Below are positions 1 through 6,715 of a DNA stretch of 15,263 bases, piece after piece. Source of the stretch: Opitutia bacterium (GTDB lineage Bacteria > Verrucomicrobiota > Verrucomicrobiia > Opitutales > Opitutaceae); assembly GCA_003157575.1 (NCBI GenBank), contig PMKA01000300.1:1-15263 (forward strand), in the 5' to 3' direction. The position numbers and the translations under genes are program-made. The stretch's first letter is position 1; each line of letters opens with the position of its first letter. The notes under the pieces are model-generated. The model saw only the letters and a list, made by a program, of their open reading frames with translations. It was not told where the DNA came from and ran no database searches.

Positions 1-246
1 GCTGGACCAGGTTAAGATGCGGACCGGTTCCTCGTACTTCGGATAGCGGTGAATCTCGGCGGCCATCCGGTTCAGCACCCACGACTCTCCGCGGGTCTCC
101 ATCGCGCGGGTGCCGGCGCCGAACTGGTCGGCGTGCTTGATCGCCGCCTCCTGGAGAAATTTGAAAATGGCCGGCAGGCCGAGCAGGTTGTCCCGGTCGA
201 CGTCCCAATAGGCGACGACCGTGTTGAGGGTCAGTTCAGCGCTCAT
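1..246 (-). CDS. Acyl-ACP thioesterase (hotdog fold), N-terminal part, cut by the window edge
   Basis: This reading frame starts with ATG at 246 and runs off the left edge after 82 codons. The visible protein opens with a hotdog-type first strand (YWDVDRDNLLGLPAIFKFLQ), followed by AIKHADQFGAG and then SWVLNRMAAEIHRYPKYEEP and RILTW. A tryptophan-bearing strand followed by a charged 'ei-RYPkyee.vri.TW' strand is the pattern of the acyl-ACP thioesterase family (FatA/FatB-like, Pfam 01643), which hydrolyses acyl-ACP to release fatty acid in the cytoplasm. The start is supported by a GGGGA stretch about 5-6 bases upstream. It lies 12 bases after the asnS stop on the same strand, so the two are probably co-transcribed. 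The catalytic region is outside the window, so a related hotdog thioesterase is possible. Confidence 0.78.
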   Translation of the reverse strand, partial: MSAELTLNTVVAYWDVDRDNLLGLPAIFKFLQEAAIKHADQFGAGTRAMETRGESWVLNRMAAEIHRYPKYEEPVRILTWSS

Positions 247-258
247 GAATTCCCCGCC

Positions 259-1647
259 TCAGAACGCCGCATTGCCGGGCGTGCGCGCGAACGGAATGAC
301 GTCCCTAATGTTGGAGACGCCGGTGACAAACATGAGCATCCGCTCGAAACCCATGCCGAATCCCGCGTGCGGCACCGTGCCGTAGCGGCGCAAGTCCAGA
401 TACCAGCCGTAGTCCTTCGGGTCGAGGTTGTGCCGCGCCATGCTCTTTTCCAGCACGTCGAGGCGCTCCTCGCGCTGGCTTCCGCCGATGATTTCGCCGA
501 TCCCCGGCACGAGGACGTCCATCGCCGTCACCGTGCGATCATCGTCGTTCAGCCGCATGTAGAACGGCTTGATCTCCTTCGGATAGTTGTAAACCGTCGT
601 CGGGCATTTGAAGTGCTGCTCCGTGAGGTATCGCTCGTGTTCCGACTGGAGATTGGTGCCGTACTCGACGGGATATTCGAATTTGTGGCCGCTTTTTGCG
701 AGCAATTCGACGGCCTCCGTGTAACTGACCCGCTGGAACGGCCGCTCGACCACGAAATCAAGCCGCTCGAGCAGGCCCTTGTCGACGAACTTGGCGAACA
801 GCTCCAGGTCCTCGGCGCAATGGGTGCGGACATCGCGGATGAGGTATTTCACGAATTCCTCCGCGATTTCCATGTTTCCCTGGAGATCGCAGAACGCCAT
901 CTCCGGCTCGATCATCCAGAATTCGCTCGCGTGCCGCGACGTGTTGGAATTCTCCGCGCGGAAGGTCGGACCGAACGTGTAAACCTTGGCCAGGGCGCAG
1001 GCGAACGCCTCCGCCTCCAGCTGACCGCTGACCGTGAGATAGGTGGGACGCCCGAAGAAATCCTTGGAGGAGTCGATCTCACCGTCCTCGCGTCGCGGCG
1101 GGTTCTTCAGATCGAGCGTGGTGACGCGGAACAGCTCGCCGGCGCCTTCGCAATCGCTGCCGGTGATGATCGGCGTGTGGACGTACGCGAAGCCGCGATC
1201 CTGGAAGAACTGGTGGATGGCATAGGCCAGGCGGCTGCGGACGCGAAAGACGCAACCGAAGAGGTTCGAGCGGGGACGCAGGTGCGCGATCTCGCGCAGG
1301 AATTCCGGAGTGTGCCCTTTCTTTTGGAGCGGATAGGCCGCATCGGCCGTCCCGATGATTTCCACGGATGCGGCCTTTACCTCCCATCTCTGCCCCTGTC
1401 CCTGCGAAGGCACCAGCTGGCCCCGCACGCTGACGGAGGCGCCCGTGGTGAGCCGCTGAACTTCGGCGTAATTCGGCAGGGCCGCGTCCGCGATCACCTG
1501 CAGGCTTTTTAGGCAGGAGCCGTCGTTGAGCTCCAGAAACGAAAACGTCTTTGCGTCGCGGCGGGTCCGGACCCAGCCGCGGACGAGCAGAGCGTCGCGT
1601 GGCGCCTGGCTCGCCAGTGCTTCTTTGACGGAGATCGATTGCTGCAT
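259..1647 (-). CDS. asnS: Asparaginyl-tRNA synthetase (class II)
   Basis: Charges tRNA-Asn with asparagine in the cytoplasm. The 462-residue protein is almost the length of E. coli AsnS (466) and follows it throughout. An N-terminal OB-fold anticodon-binding domain comes first (about residues 17-110, with [19 protein letters not shown] and DGSC). The class II catalytic core follows: [16 protein letters not shown] in motif 2 near residue 225-245, [26 protein letters not shown], and motif 3 [15 protein letters not shown] near 427-444. It ends [14 protein letters not shown], as AsnRS proteins do. The NTSRH signature and length separate it from AspRS. I chose ATG 1647 because the homology starts there. 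The frame stays open upstream to 1752 (with another ATG at 1659), but that extension is low-complexity and unlike the family. No good Shine-Dalgarno is visible. A 19-bp inverted repeat lies just upstream (1661-1679). Confidence 0.97.
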   Translation of the reverse strand: MQQSISVKEALASQAPRDALLVRGWVRTRRDAKTFSFLELNDGSCLKSLQVIADAALPNYAEVQRLTTGASVSVRGQLVPSQGQGQRWEVKAASVEIIGTADAAYPLQKKGHTPEFLREIAHLRPRSNLFGCVFRVRSRLAYAIHQFFQDRGFAYVHTPIITGSDCEGAGELFRVTTLDLKNPPRREDGEIDSSKDFFGRPTYLTVSGQLEAEAFACALAKVYTFGPTFRAENSNTSRHASEFWMIEPEMAFCDLQGNMEIAEEFVKYLIRDVRTHCAEDLELFAKFVDKGLLERLDFVVERPFQRVSYTEAVELLAKSGHKFEYPVEYGTNLQSEHERYLTEQHFKCPTTVYNYPKEIKPFYMRLNDDDRTVTAMDVLVPGIGEIIGGSQREERLDVLEKSMARHNLDPKDYGWYLDLRRYGTVPHAGFGMGFERMLMFVTGVSNIRDVIPFARTPGNAAF

Positions 1648-1660
1648 GGCGCCCAACATA

Positions 1661-1679
1661 GCGGCCGGAGTCCGGCCGC
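1661..1679. repeat. 19-bp GC-only inverted repeat in the asnS leader
   Basis: The arms GCGGCCGGA (1661-1669) and TCCGGCCGC (1671-1679) are perfect reverse complements around one central base. The near edge is 13 bases from the asnS ATG. As RNA it would form a 7-8 bp GC-rich hairpin close to the ribosome-binding region. As DNA it could be a dimer-binding operator. No U-tract follows on either strand, so it is not an intrinsic terminator. Its function is unknown. Confidence 0.6.
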
Positions 1680-1987
1680 CAAAACAAAACTGGCGGGCGG
1701 AGAACCCGTCGGCTGGAAACCCAGCTGCCGCAGAGCCGTCTGCACGGAGCATTTCTGGGCCAGATAGAAGCAGTGAAACGGCTTCCGAGGCCTAAAAGGA
1801 GCCAAACCCCGATGGGTTGGTGACGGTTAATCATAAGGAAGTTTGATACAGATTATCGACAGCCGTTGCTATTGGCATCTCGCAATGAATTGTCTTTACC
1901 AATCTTGTCGCCGTGCCTTTTCTCCAATACGTCTGCCGCAAGGTTCACTATTCATCATATTATTATTCCTGATTTGTTTTTTGACCT
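1680..1987. other. Intergenic stretch without a convincing gene, between divergent asnS and the pilin gene
   Basis: The left part (to about 1800) has the base composition of the neighbouring genes. Its open frames are upstream continuations of frames in asnS or antisense shadows, with no recognisable protein. From about 1840 to 1987 the sequence becomes visibly AT-rich, with ATATTATTATT near 1958-1967 and a T-run at 1976-1982. This should contain the pilin promoter and 5' leader. The best sigma70-like -35 is TTGATA at 1843-1848, but the hexamer 17 bases downstream (TTGCTA) is a poor -10, so I do not call a promoter. No T-box or known riboswitch core is apparent in front of asnS. Confidence 0.5.
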
Positions 1988-2383
1988 ATGAAGACGAAAT
2001 TCTCCACCAAGGGTTTTACCCTAGTCGAAATCATGATTGTTGTGGTCATCATCGGCTTGCTCGCCGCGATGGCCATCCCCGCGTTCCAGAAGGTCCGGCG
2101 GGACTCGATCAAGAAAACCATGGTCAACGACGCCCGAATTCTCTCGAATGCTGCCCAGCAGTATTTCATGGACAAGAGCGTGACCACGATCAGCTCGTCG
2201 ATCCTTGTAGGCACTTCCACCTCGAACTACATCAAGAAACTCAGCAAGGGCAATTCTACGACGATTGATCCGCTCACCTCGGACAGCGCCTTCACGTTCG
2301 GTGTTTCGAACGCCTTGGTTGGGACGTCAGCGATGTCGTTTGACAACGAAGGTCATCTTCTGTCTACCGGCGACCCGTATTGA
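1988..2383 (+). CDS. Type IV pilin / type II secretion pseudopilin-like protein
   Basis: A 131-residue prepilin with a short basic leader (MKTKFSTKG), then the class III cleavage and methylation site G9|F10-TLVE with the conserved glutamate at mature position 5. A long hydrophobic N-terminal helix follows (IMIVVVIIGLLAAMAIPAF). The leader would be cut by prepilin peptidase and the helix would pack into a pilus or pseudopilus. The C-terminal domain is small, Ser/Thr-rich and ends in DPY. It contains no cysteine pair, so it is not a disulphide-loop major pilin. No other pilus or secretion gene lies nearby, so it is an orphan here and must rely on machinery elsewhere. The gene and its leader are less GC-rich than their neighbours. 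No Shine-Dalgarno precedes the ATG (TTTTTTGACCT). Pilin versus PulG-like pseudopilin cannot be decided from sequence alone. Confidence 0.93.
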   Translation: MKTKFSTKGFTLVEIMIVVVIIGLLAAMAIPAFQKVRRDSIKKTMVNDARILSNAAQQYFMDKSVTTISSSILVGTSTSNYIKKLSKGNSTTIDPLTSDSAFTFGVSNALVGTSAMSFDNEGHLLSTGDPY

Positions 2384-2405
2384 TCGGCCGGCATCGGCCC
2401 GATTA

Positions 2406-2447
2406 CCCAAACCGGTGGGGATGAGTCCAACCCCACCGTCAATTGGG
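2406..2447 (+). terminator. Strong hairpin after the pilin gene, possible terminator without U-tract
   Basis: CGGTGGGG (2413-2420) pairs perfectly with CCCCACCG (2431-2438) over a 10-base loop. An outer stem CCCAA (2406-2410) with TTGGG (2443-2447) can extend it across a small internal loop. It sits 23 bases after the pilin stop. No run of T follows, so it may be a 3'-end stabiliser or a Rho-assisted end rather than an intrinsic terminator. Confidence 0.5.
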
Positions 2448-2526
2448 AGGTACGCCCAAGTGTCAGGCATCGTCGGTTTTTTGGTCGCGTCGTGACGGGG
2501 TTCGGCCTGAGGCTGCGGATCGCTGG

Positions 2527-3150
2527 ATGATCATGCAACGGCTCCTCTGCCTCGTTTTCCCAGGCGAGCGGCGCTCGCGGACCGCAGTCATTGGCGAGGC
2601 GACGTTACTGCTCTTCTTGATCGCCTGGTCATGGTCCTATTTCTGTATCCCGGTCGTCGCCCTCGGGTTCGACCCGGGTTGGATGCACAATGTGCACCTG
2701 GTGATCCACGAGGCCGGCCATGCGATCACGGCGATGGTGACCGACAGCAGGGTGCCTGTGGTCTTTATGGGCAGCGGATTCCAGGTGATGTTTCCGCTGT
2801 TCATCGCGGGTGCCTTCTATTTTGTGAACCACGACGCCTACGGAGCCGCGCTTGGTTTATGGTGGACCGGACATTCGACCTTGGATGTCGCACCCTACAT
2901 CGGAGATTCACGGGCGCTGCAGCTGCCGCTCCTAACCGGGGGCACGGGCGCGGAGGTCGAGGGACACGACTGGGAGTTTCTCCTCGGGCACTGGAATGCG
3001 CTGGAGCACGACACGGAGATCGCCGCGTGGGTGGCCCTGGCCGGCCGGACCCTGATGATCGTGGTTTTCCTGTGGGCGATCAGCGTGCTGATCTTCGAAG
3101 GTTTCATGCTGAGAGGCGAGGCGGAGCCAGCGTCGCCGGAGAACGGCTGA
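2527..3150 (+). CDS. Small integral membrane protein with HEAGH zinc-protease motif (M50-like)
   Basis: A 207-residue protein with an N-terminal membrane segment (about residues 19-47, rich in LLFLIAW and FCIPVVAL). Immediately after comes H61-E-A-G-H65, the HExxH zinc and catalytic motif of gluzincin-like metallopeptidases. A second hydrophobic block follows (QVMFPLFIAGAFYFV to GLWWTGH), then STLDVAPYIGDSRA, whose aspartates could supply a third zinc ligand. After GHDWEFLLGHW a last membrane helix (MIVVFLWAISVLIFEGF) precedes the C-terminus. The layout suggests a membrane-embedded M50-like zinc peptidase, but the usual M50 NxxPxxxLDG motif is not present in its standard form. I recall a widespread family of uncharacterised proteins of this type, with no known substrate. 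I chose ATG 2527. A second ATG lies at 2533, and a TTG at 2443 would add a non-hydrophobic stretch overlapping the preceding hairpin. The Shine-Dalgarno is weak. Confidence 0.72.
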   Translation: MIMQRLLCLVFPGERRSRTAVIGEATLLLFLIAWSWSYFCIPVVALGFDPGWMHNVHLVIHEAGHAITAMVTDSRVPVVFMGSGFQVMFPLFIAGAFYFVNHDAYGAALGLWWTGHSTLDVAPYIGDSRALQLPLLTGGTGAEVEGHDWEFLLGHWNALEHDTEIAAWVALAGRTLMIVVFLWAISVLIFEGFMLRGEAEPASPENG

Positions 3151-3198
3151 GCGGGAGTCCTGCGATTACGGCCCCGAGCGCAGCGGCTGTCCGGGCCA

Positions 3199-3242
3199 TG
3201 ACAATTGTCTGACACTCTTCTTACGGACGGGTGACAACTCGG
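3199..3242 (+). promoter_or_regulatory. TGACA repeats phased at 11 bp (Pho-box-like), upstream of the VWA-kinase-regulator genes
   Basis: TGACA occurs at 3199, 3210 and 3232. The slot at 3221, which completes the 11-bp series, holds the weaker TTACG. On the opposite strand the first two units read GTGTCAGACAATTGTCAT, which agrees at 14 of 18 positions with the E. coli Pho-box consensus CTGTCATAAAACTGTCAT. Direct repeats spaced by one helical turn are typical binding sites of OmpR/PhoB-family regulators, and one is encoded at 6712-7425. The last repeat ends 43 bases before the VWA start. Also seen is the 10-bp palindrome GACAATTGTC (3200-3209). No clear -10 was found. The binding protein is inferred. 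Confidence 0.45.
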
Positions 3243-3285
3243 GCGGGGTTTTGTGGTTCGATACGGGCGTCAAACCCGAATCAAC

Positions 3286-4632
3286 ATGAAACCCAATGCC
3301 TCTTCCGTCATTTCCGCAGTCGCGCTGCTCGGCGCGATCTCGCTGACCGCCTGCTCCGCAGAGTCCATCGACGGCTCCGTCCGTCTTCGCATCGATCTCG
3401 ACCGGACTGTCCTGCCGGCCGCTGCCCCCGACCGGGCGATCATCAAGATCTGCCTCGACGGGCTCCAGAGGCCGCGCCATGACCGGCGTCCTCCCGTCAA
3501 TCTCGCACTGGTCCTCGACCGCTCGGGTTCCATGGGTGGCGAGAAGCTTGAAAAGGCGAAGGAGGCCGCGCTGGAGATGCTGCGCCATCTCTCGTCCGAC
3601 GATATCTTCTCATTGGTGACTTTTGAGAGCAGGGTGCAGACCTTGATCGGCGCCCAGCCCGTCGGAGATGGCCGTGCAATCGAACGCGCGATCGAGTCGA
3701 TCGAAGCCGGAGGAAGCACGGCACTGTTCGCGGGAGTGTCCCAGGGCGCCTCCGAGGTCCGGGAATACCTTGAAAGCGGACGGTATGTGAACCGCATCGT
3801 GCTGCTCTCCGACGGCATCGCGAACGTCGGCCCCAGTTCGCCGCAGGATCTCGGGCGGCTGGGCGCCGCGCTGGTCAAGGAGGGGATCTCGGTCACAACC
3901 GTGGGCCTCGGCCTCGGGTACAACGAGGATCTGATGACGCGGCTGGCACAGCGGAGCGACGGCAACACCTATTTTGTGGAATCCAGCGGGGACTTGCCGC
4001 GCATCTTTGACGCGGAGCTTGGCGACGTGCTCAACGTTGTCGCCCGTCGGGTCGTGCTCGAGATAGAGTTTCCCGTCGGCGTGAGGCCGCTCGGTTTTGT
4101 CGGGCGCGAGGGCGTGATCCGCGGCCAGAGGGCCGAGCTCACACTGAACCAGCTTTATGGCGGACAGGAGAAGTTCGCCCTCGTCGAGGTCGAGGTCACT
4201 CCGCCGGAGTCTGGAGCCGAAAGTGAAATCGCCCGGGCCCGCGTCTCCTACGATGACGCGTTGACGCAACGCAACACAACGCTCACGGCAGCCCGGTCGG
4301 TGAAGTTCAGCCGGGACCAACAGGCCGTGATAGACTCAGCCGACCACAAGGTGCAGGCTGACTACGCGCAGAACGTAATTGCCGTGACCAAGGACAGGGC
4401 GGTGGAGCTGGTGGACAGCGGACGCAACGACGAGGCTGCGAAAGAAATGCGCCGGCAGGCCGGGGAATTGCAGAAGATGGCCAGGACGTATGGCAACGAA
4501 AGCGTCATGGCTGTGGCAGCCGACATTCCGGCCGCCGCGGGCAGGATCGAGCAGGAGGGACTCGACGAAGCCGCGCGGAAAACCTACCGGGCGGAGAGCG
4601 CCCAGACCAAGAATCAACAGTCTTCGCGGTGA
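3286..4632 (+). CDS. VWA-domain lipoprotein
   Basis: A 448-residue lipoprotein. The N-terminus has a signal peptide with lipobox LTAC, placing the lipidated cysteine at residue 23. Serine follows it, which by the E. coli Lol rule would send it to the outer membrane. A von Willebrand factor A domain spans roughly residues 70-255, with a complete MIDAS: D78-R-S80-G-S82-M, the threonine in GGSTALF, and the aspartate in LLSDGIANVG. Such domains bind partner proteins through a divalent metal. Then comes a beta-rich segment (VVLEIEFPVGVRPLGFV onwards), and last a charged helical, probably coiled-coil tail ending in QSSR. I chose ATG 3286 because it directly precedes the signal peptide. The frame also opens at 3253, which would add residues with no signal-peptide character. 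It precedes the kinase-regulator pair by 139 bases on the same strand, suggesting a role in sensing or envelope stress. That link is inference. Confidence 0.88.
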   Translation: MKPNASSVISAVALLGAISLTACSAESIDGSVRLRIDLDRTVLPAAAPDRAIIKICLDGLQRPRHDRRPPVNLALVLDRSGSMGGEKLEKAKEAALEMLRHLSSDDIFSLVTFESRVQTLIGAQPVGDGRAIERAIESIEAGGSTALFAGVSQGASEVREYLESGRYVNRIVLLSDGIANVGPSSPQDLGRLGAALVKEGISVTTVGLGLGYNEDLMTRLAQRSDGNTYFVESSGDLPRIFDAELGDVLNVVARRVVLEIEFPVGVRPLGFVGREGVIRGQRAELTLNQLYGGQEKFALVEVEVTPPESGAESEIARARVSYDDALTQRNTTLTAARSVKFSRDQQAVIDSADHKVQADYAQNVIAVTKDRAVELVDSGRNDEAAKEMRRQAGELQKMARTYGNESVMAVAADIPAAAGRIEQEGLDEAARKTYRAESAQTKNQQSSR

Positions 4633-4640
4633 CGGCGGTG

Positions 4641-4745
4641 AAAGAAAAAAGCTGACAAGCTGAAACGCTGAAAAGCGGAAGACGGAAAGCGGAAGGCCAG
4701 AAACAGAAAGTTCAGCGCTTAAGGCCCAGAGCTTAAGGCTGAAGG
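4641..4745 (+). repeat. Degenerate short-unit repeat tract (GCTGAAA / GCGGAA / GCTTAAGGC) between VWA and kinase genes
   Basis: The interval is built from imperfect 7-9 base units: AAGCTGACA, AGCTGAAAC, GCTGAAA, AGCGGAAG, ACGGAAA, GCGGAAG, then GCTTAAGGC twice (4717-4725 and 4731-4739, 14 bases apart). It is purine-rich on the plus strand and has no coding potential. It could be a slippage-derived simple repeat, a transcript spacer or a purine-rich RNA signal. Confidence 0.6.
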
Positions 4746-4771
4746 CCGGATCCACACACAGGAACACCGTC

Positions 4772-6715
4772 ATGCTCTGGATTGCCTACCGCAGTCATCC
4801 TGATACGATGCCCCCTGTGACCGGATCGTCGCGGCGCATCTACCTCTACTGGCTCCTTCTCCTGCTGCCAACGCTGGCGGTCGGAGCGGGAGCCATCCAG
4901 CTGCTCCGGCGGGAGCAGGCGCGCCTGCGGGAACAGGCTGTGGTGGTGGACGCGGCCCGGCTGGCGGCGGTTGAGGGGCGGGCCCGCCTGGTTGCGGAGA
5001 ACGTCGAGCTGCTTGTGGGCGACGTCGAGAACGGACTTCTCGACGCGCTGGCCGACGCGCCCGCCGAGGGGCTCGACGCGTTCATGGACGAGTGGCAGCG
5101 CACGAATCCGCTTGTCCGCACGACGTTTCGTTGCACTGCGGCCGGCCGGATACTGCGCCCTGAAGCTGCGGCGGGAGACGAAGAGGCGCGCGCATTCAGC
5201 CGCCGGTTCGCGACGCTTTTCCGTGAGAGCCCTCCATGGCGGGACCGCGGAGAGCAGGAGACAATGCCGGTTCAGGCGCCAGCCGGGGCCGGCCCGGCTT
5301 TTGCGACCGGCCCCGGCGAATCTGCGGCGATGCAGCAAGTGGCGGGGGTGGCTGCCAATTTCGGCTCCGGCGCAGGGAACGCGGCTGGCAGGTCCGCGAC
5401 AGGTTTTTCCGACAACCGTGAGAACTTCGAGTCGGCCGCACAGGAGGCACGGCAGCAGATCGCGTCCAATGTTTCGCAAATGCAGAAAGCCCGGCGGGAT
5501 GTCCAGATGCTGTCGAAGGTCGGTAGTTACGCACCCCGCGCCGCGGCCGCCGCGCAGAAGGAGGCGGAAGTCGACCAGATGAAGGCGGCGCCCCGGCCGG
5601 ACCGGCGTGGCTGGCTTCCATGGACCGGCGACGGCCGGCTGCATCTGCTCGGCTGGCTCCAGCCCGGGGGCGCGGGCGAGATTCGCGGAGTGGAACTCGA
5701 GCTGACTGCGCTTGTGTCCCGGATGGGGGGCACGCTGCCGGCGGCGGTTGCGGCGGGCGAGGGATACGTCCTTCGCGACGACAAGGGCCGGACGCTGCAT
5801 CAGGCGGGATCGGTGCCGCAGGGTGCTGGCGCTGAGGGACGCGTTCCGCTTTCGATGGAGCTTCTTCCAGGCTGGAAGGTATACGCGTACGCTGAGCGCG
5901 CAACATCGGCGGACCGGATCAGTGTCGGCGGCGGGCTGCTTCTGGTGGGCTCCCTGCTCGTGGGCATCTTTGTGGTCGCCAGTCTTGCGGGCGGTTCGCT
6001 TCTGCTCTGGCAGGCGCAGCGGAGCGGGGAGGAGGCGCGCCAGAAGGCTTCGTTTGTCGCGAATGTGTCGCACGAGTTCAAGACGCCCCTCACGACAATC
6101 CGGCTGTATGCAGAGCTGTTGGAGCAGGGTCGCGTGTCCACCGAGGAGCGGCGCGGCGACTATCTGCGCACGATCGGGCGGGAGACGCAGCGCCTGGCCC
6201 GGCTTGTCAACAACGCGCTCGACTTCAGCCGGCTCGAGCAAGGGAGGAAGAAATTCAACCGCGAAGCGCTCGACCTCGCCGCGGAACTCGCCCGATTGCT
6301 CGACACGCAGATGCCGCGATTTGCGGAGGCGGGGTTCGCCTTGGGGAGGGATCTGCCGGCCGCAACGCTGCCGGTTGCGACCGATCGCGACGCTTTTGAG
6401 CAGATCGTCCTGAACCTTCTCGACAACGCCTGCAAATATGCCGGCGACGGCGGCGAGGTGACGGTGCAGCTCGCGCCGCGGACGGGCGGTGGGGCCGAAT
6501 TGCGCGTGCTCGACCGGGGCGCCGGAGTGCCGGCGGAGCATCGCGAACGGATCTTCGAGAAATTCCACCGGGTCGATGACACGCTGACCGCAGCGAAGCA
6601 CGGCGCGGGTCTGGGCCTCAGCATCGCCCGGCAGCTTGCCCGGGGGCTGGGCGGCGACCTTCGTTATGAGCCCAGGCAGGGCGGCGGAGCGACGTTCATC
6701 CTGGAACTGCCATGA
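4772..6715 (+). CDS. Membrane sensor histidine kinase with large extracytoplasmic domain
   Basis: A 647-residue sensor kinase. Membrane segment 1 is at about residues 23-46 and segment 2 at about 385-413, giving a roughly 340-residue domain outside the cytoplasm. Inside that domain, residues 165-212 are Ala/Gly/Pro-rich low complexity, followed by a helical Gln/Ala-rich stretch, then WLPWTGDGRLHLLGWLQ and a compact beta-rich end. No HAMP linker is visible. HisKA starts almost at once, with phospho-acceptor His434 in SHEFKTPLTTIRLYAELL. The ATPase domain has the N-box NLLDNACKYA (548-557), GAGVP (G1), FEKFHRVDD (F-box) and GAGLGLSIA (G2). It should autophosphorylate and pass phosphate to the regulator encoded next, with which it overlaps by ATGA. 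I chose ATG 4772 because of the AGGA eight bases upstream. ATG 4808 has no such signal. The stimulus is unknown. Confidence 0.93.
   Translation: MLWIAYRSHPDTMPPVTGSSRRIYLYWLLLLLPTLAVGAGAIQLLRREQARLREQAVVVDAARLAAVEGRARLVAENVELLVGDVENGLLDALADAPAEGLDAFMDEWQRTNPLVRTTFRCTAAGRILRPEAAAGDEEARAFSRRFATLFRESPPWRDRGEQETMPVQAPAGAGPAFATGPGESAAMQQVAGVAANFGSGAGNAAGRSATGFSDNRENFESAAQEARQQIASNVSQMQKARRDVQMLSKVGSYAPRAAAAAQKEAEVDQMKAAPRPDRRGWLPWTGDGRLHLLGWLQPGGAGEIRGVELELTALVSRMGGTLPAAVAAGEGYVLRDDKGRTLHQAGSVPQGAGAEGRVPLSMELLPGWKVYAYAERATSADRISVGGGLLLVGSLLVGIFVVASLAGGSLLLWQAQRSGEEARQKASFVANVSHEFKTPLTTIRLYAELLEQGRVSTEERRGDYLRTIGRETQRLARLVNNALDFSRLEQGRKKFNREALDLAAELARLLDTQMPRFAEAGFALGRDLPAATLPVATDRDAFEQIVLNLLDNACKYAGDGGEVTVQLAPRTGGGAELRVLDRGAGVPAEHRERIFEKFHRVDDTLTAAKHGAGLGLSIARQLARGLGGDLRYEPRQGGGATFILELP

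Noticed and set aside
49..1512. 487-codon open frame on the plus strand
   Set aside because: It is exactly antisense to asnS, whose protein matches AsnRS over its whole length. The plus frame has no recognisable domain and reflects GC-rich codon positions.
1680..1850. T-box or other amino-acid riboswitch in front of asnS
   Set aside because: I looked for the T-box core and an intrinsic terminator with U-tract and saw neither. The only strong structure is the short palindrome at 1661-1679.
1843..2268. 141-codon plus-strand frame overlapping the pilin start
   Set aside because: It runs out of frame across the pilin gene, whose prepilin signature is unmistakable, and has no domain of its own.
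3245..3285. tRNA T-arm-like GGTTCGATACG
   Set aside because: There is no matching acceptor stem, anticodon arm or CCA context, so it is a chance match.
4733..6601. 622-codon open frame on the minus strand
   Set aside because: Antisense to the histidine kinase, Arg/Pro-rich and without domains. The plus-strand kinase has all catalytic boxes.
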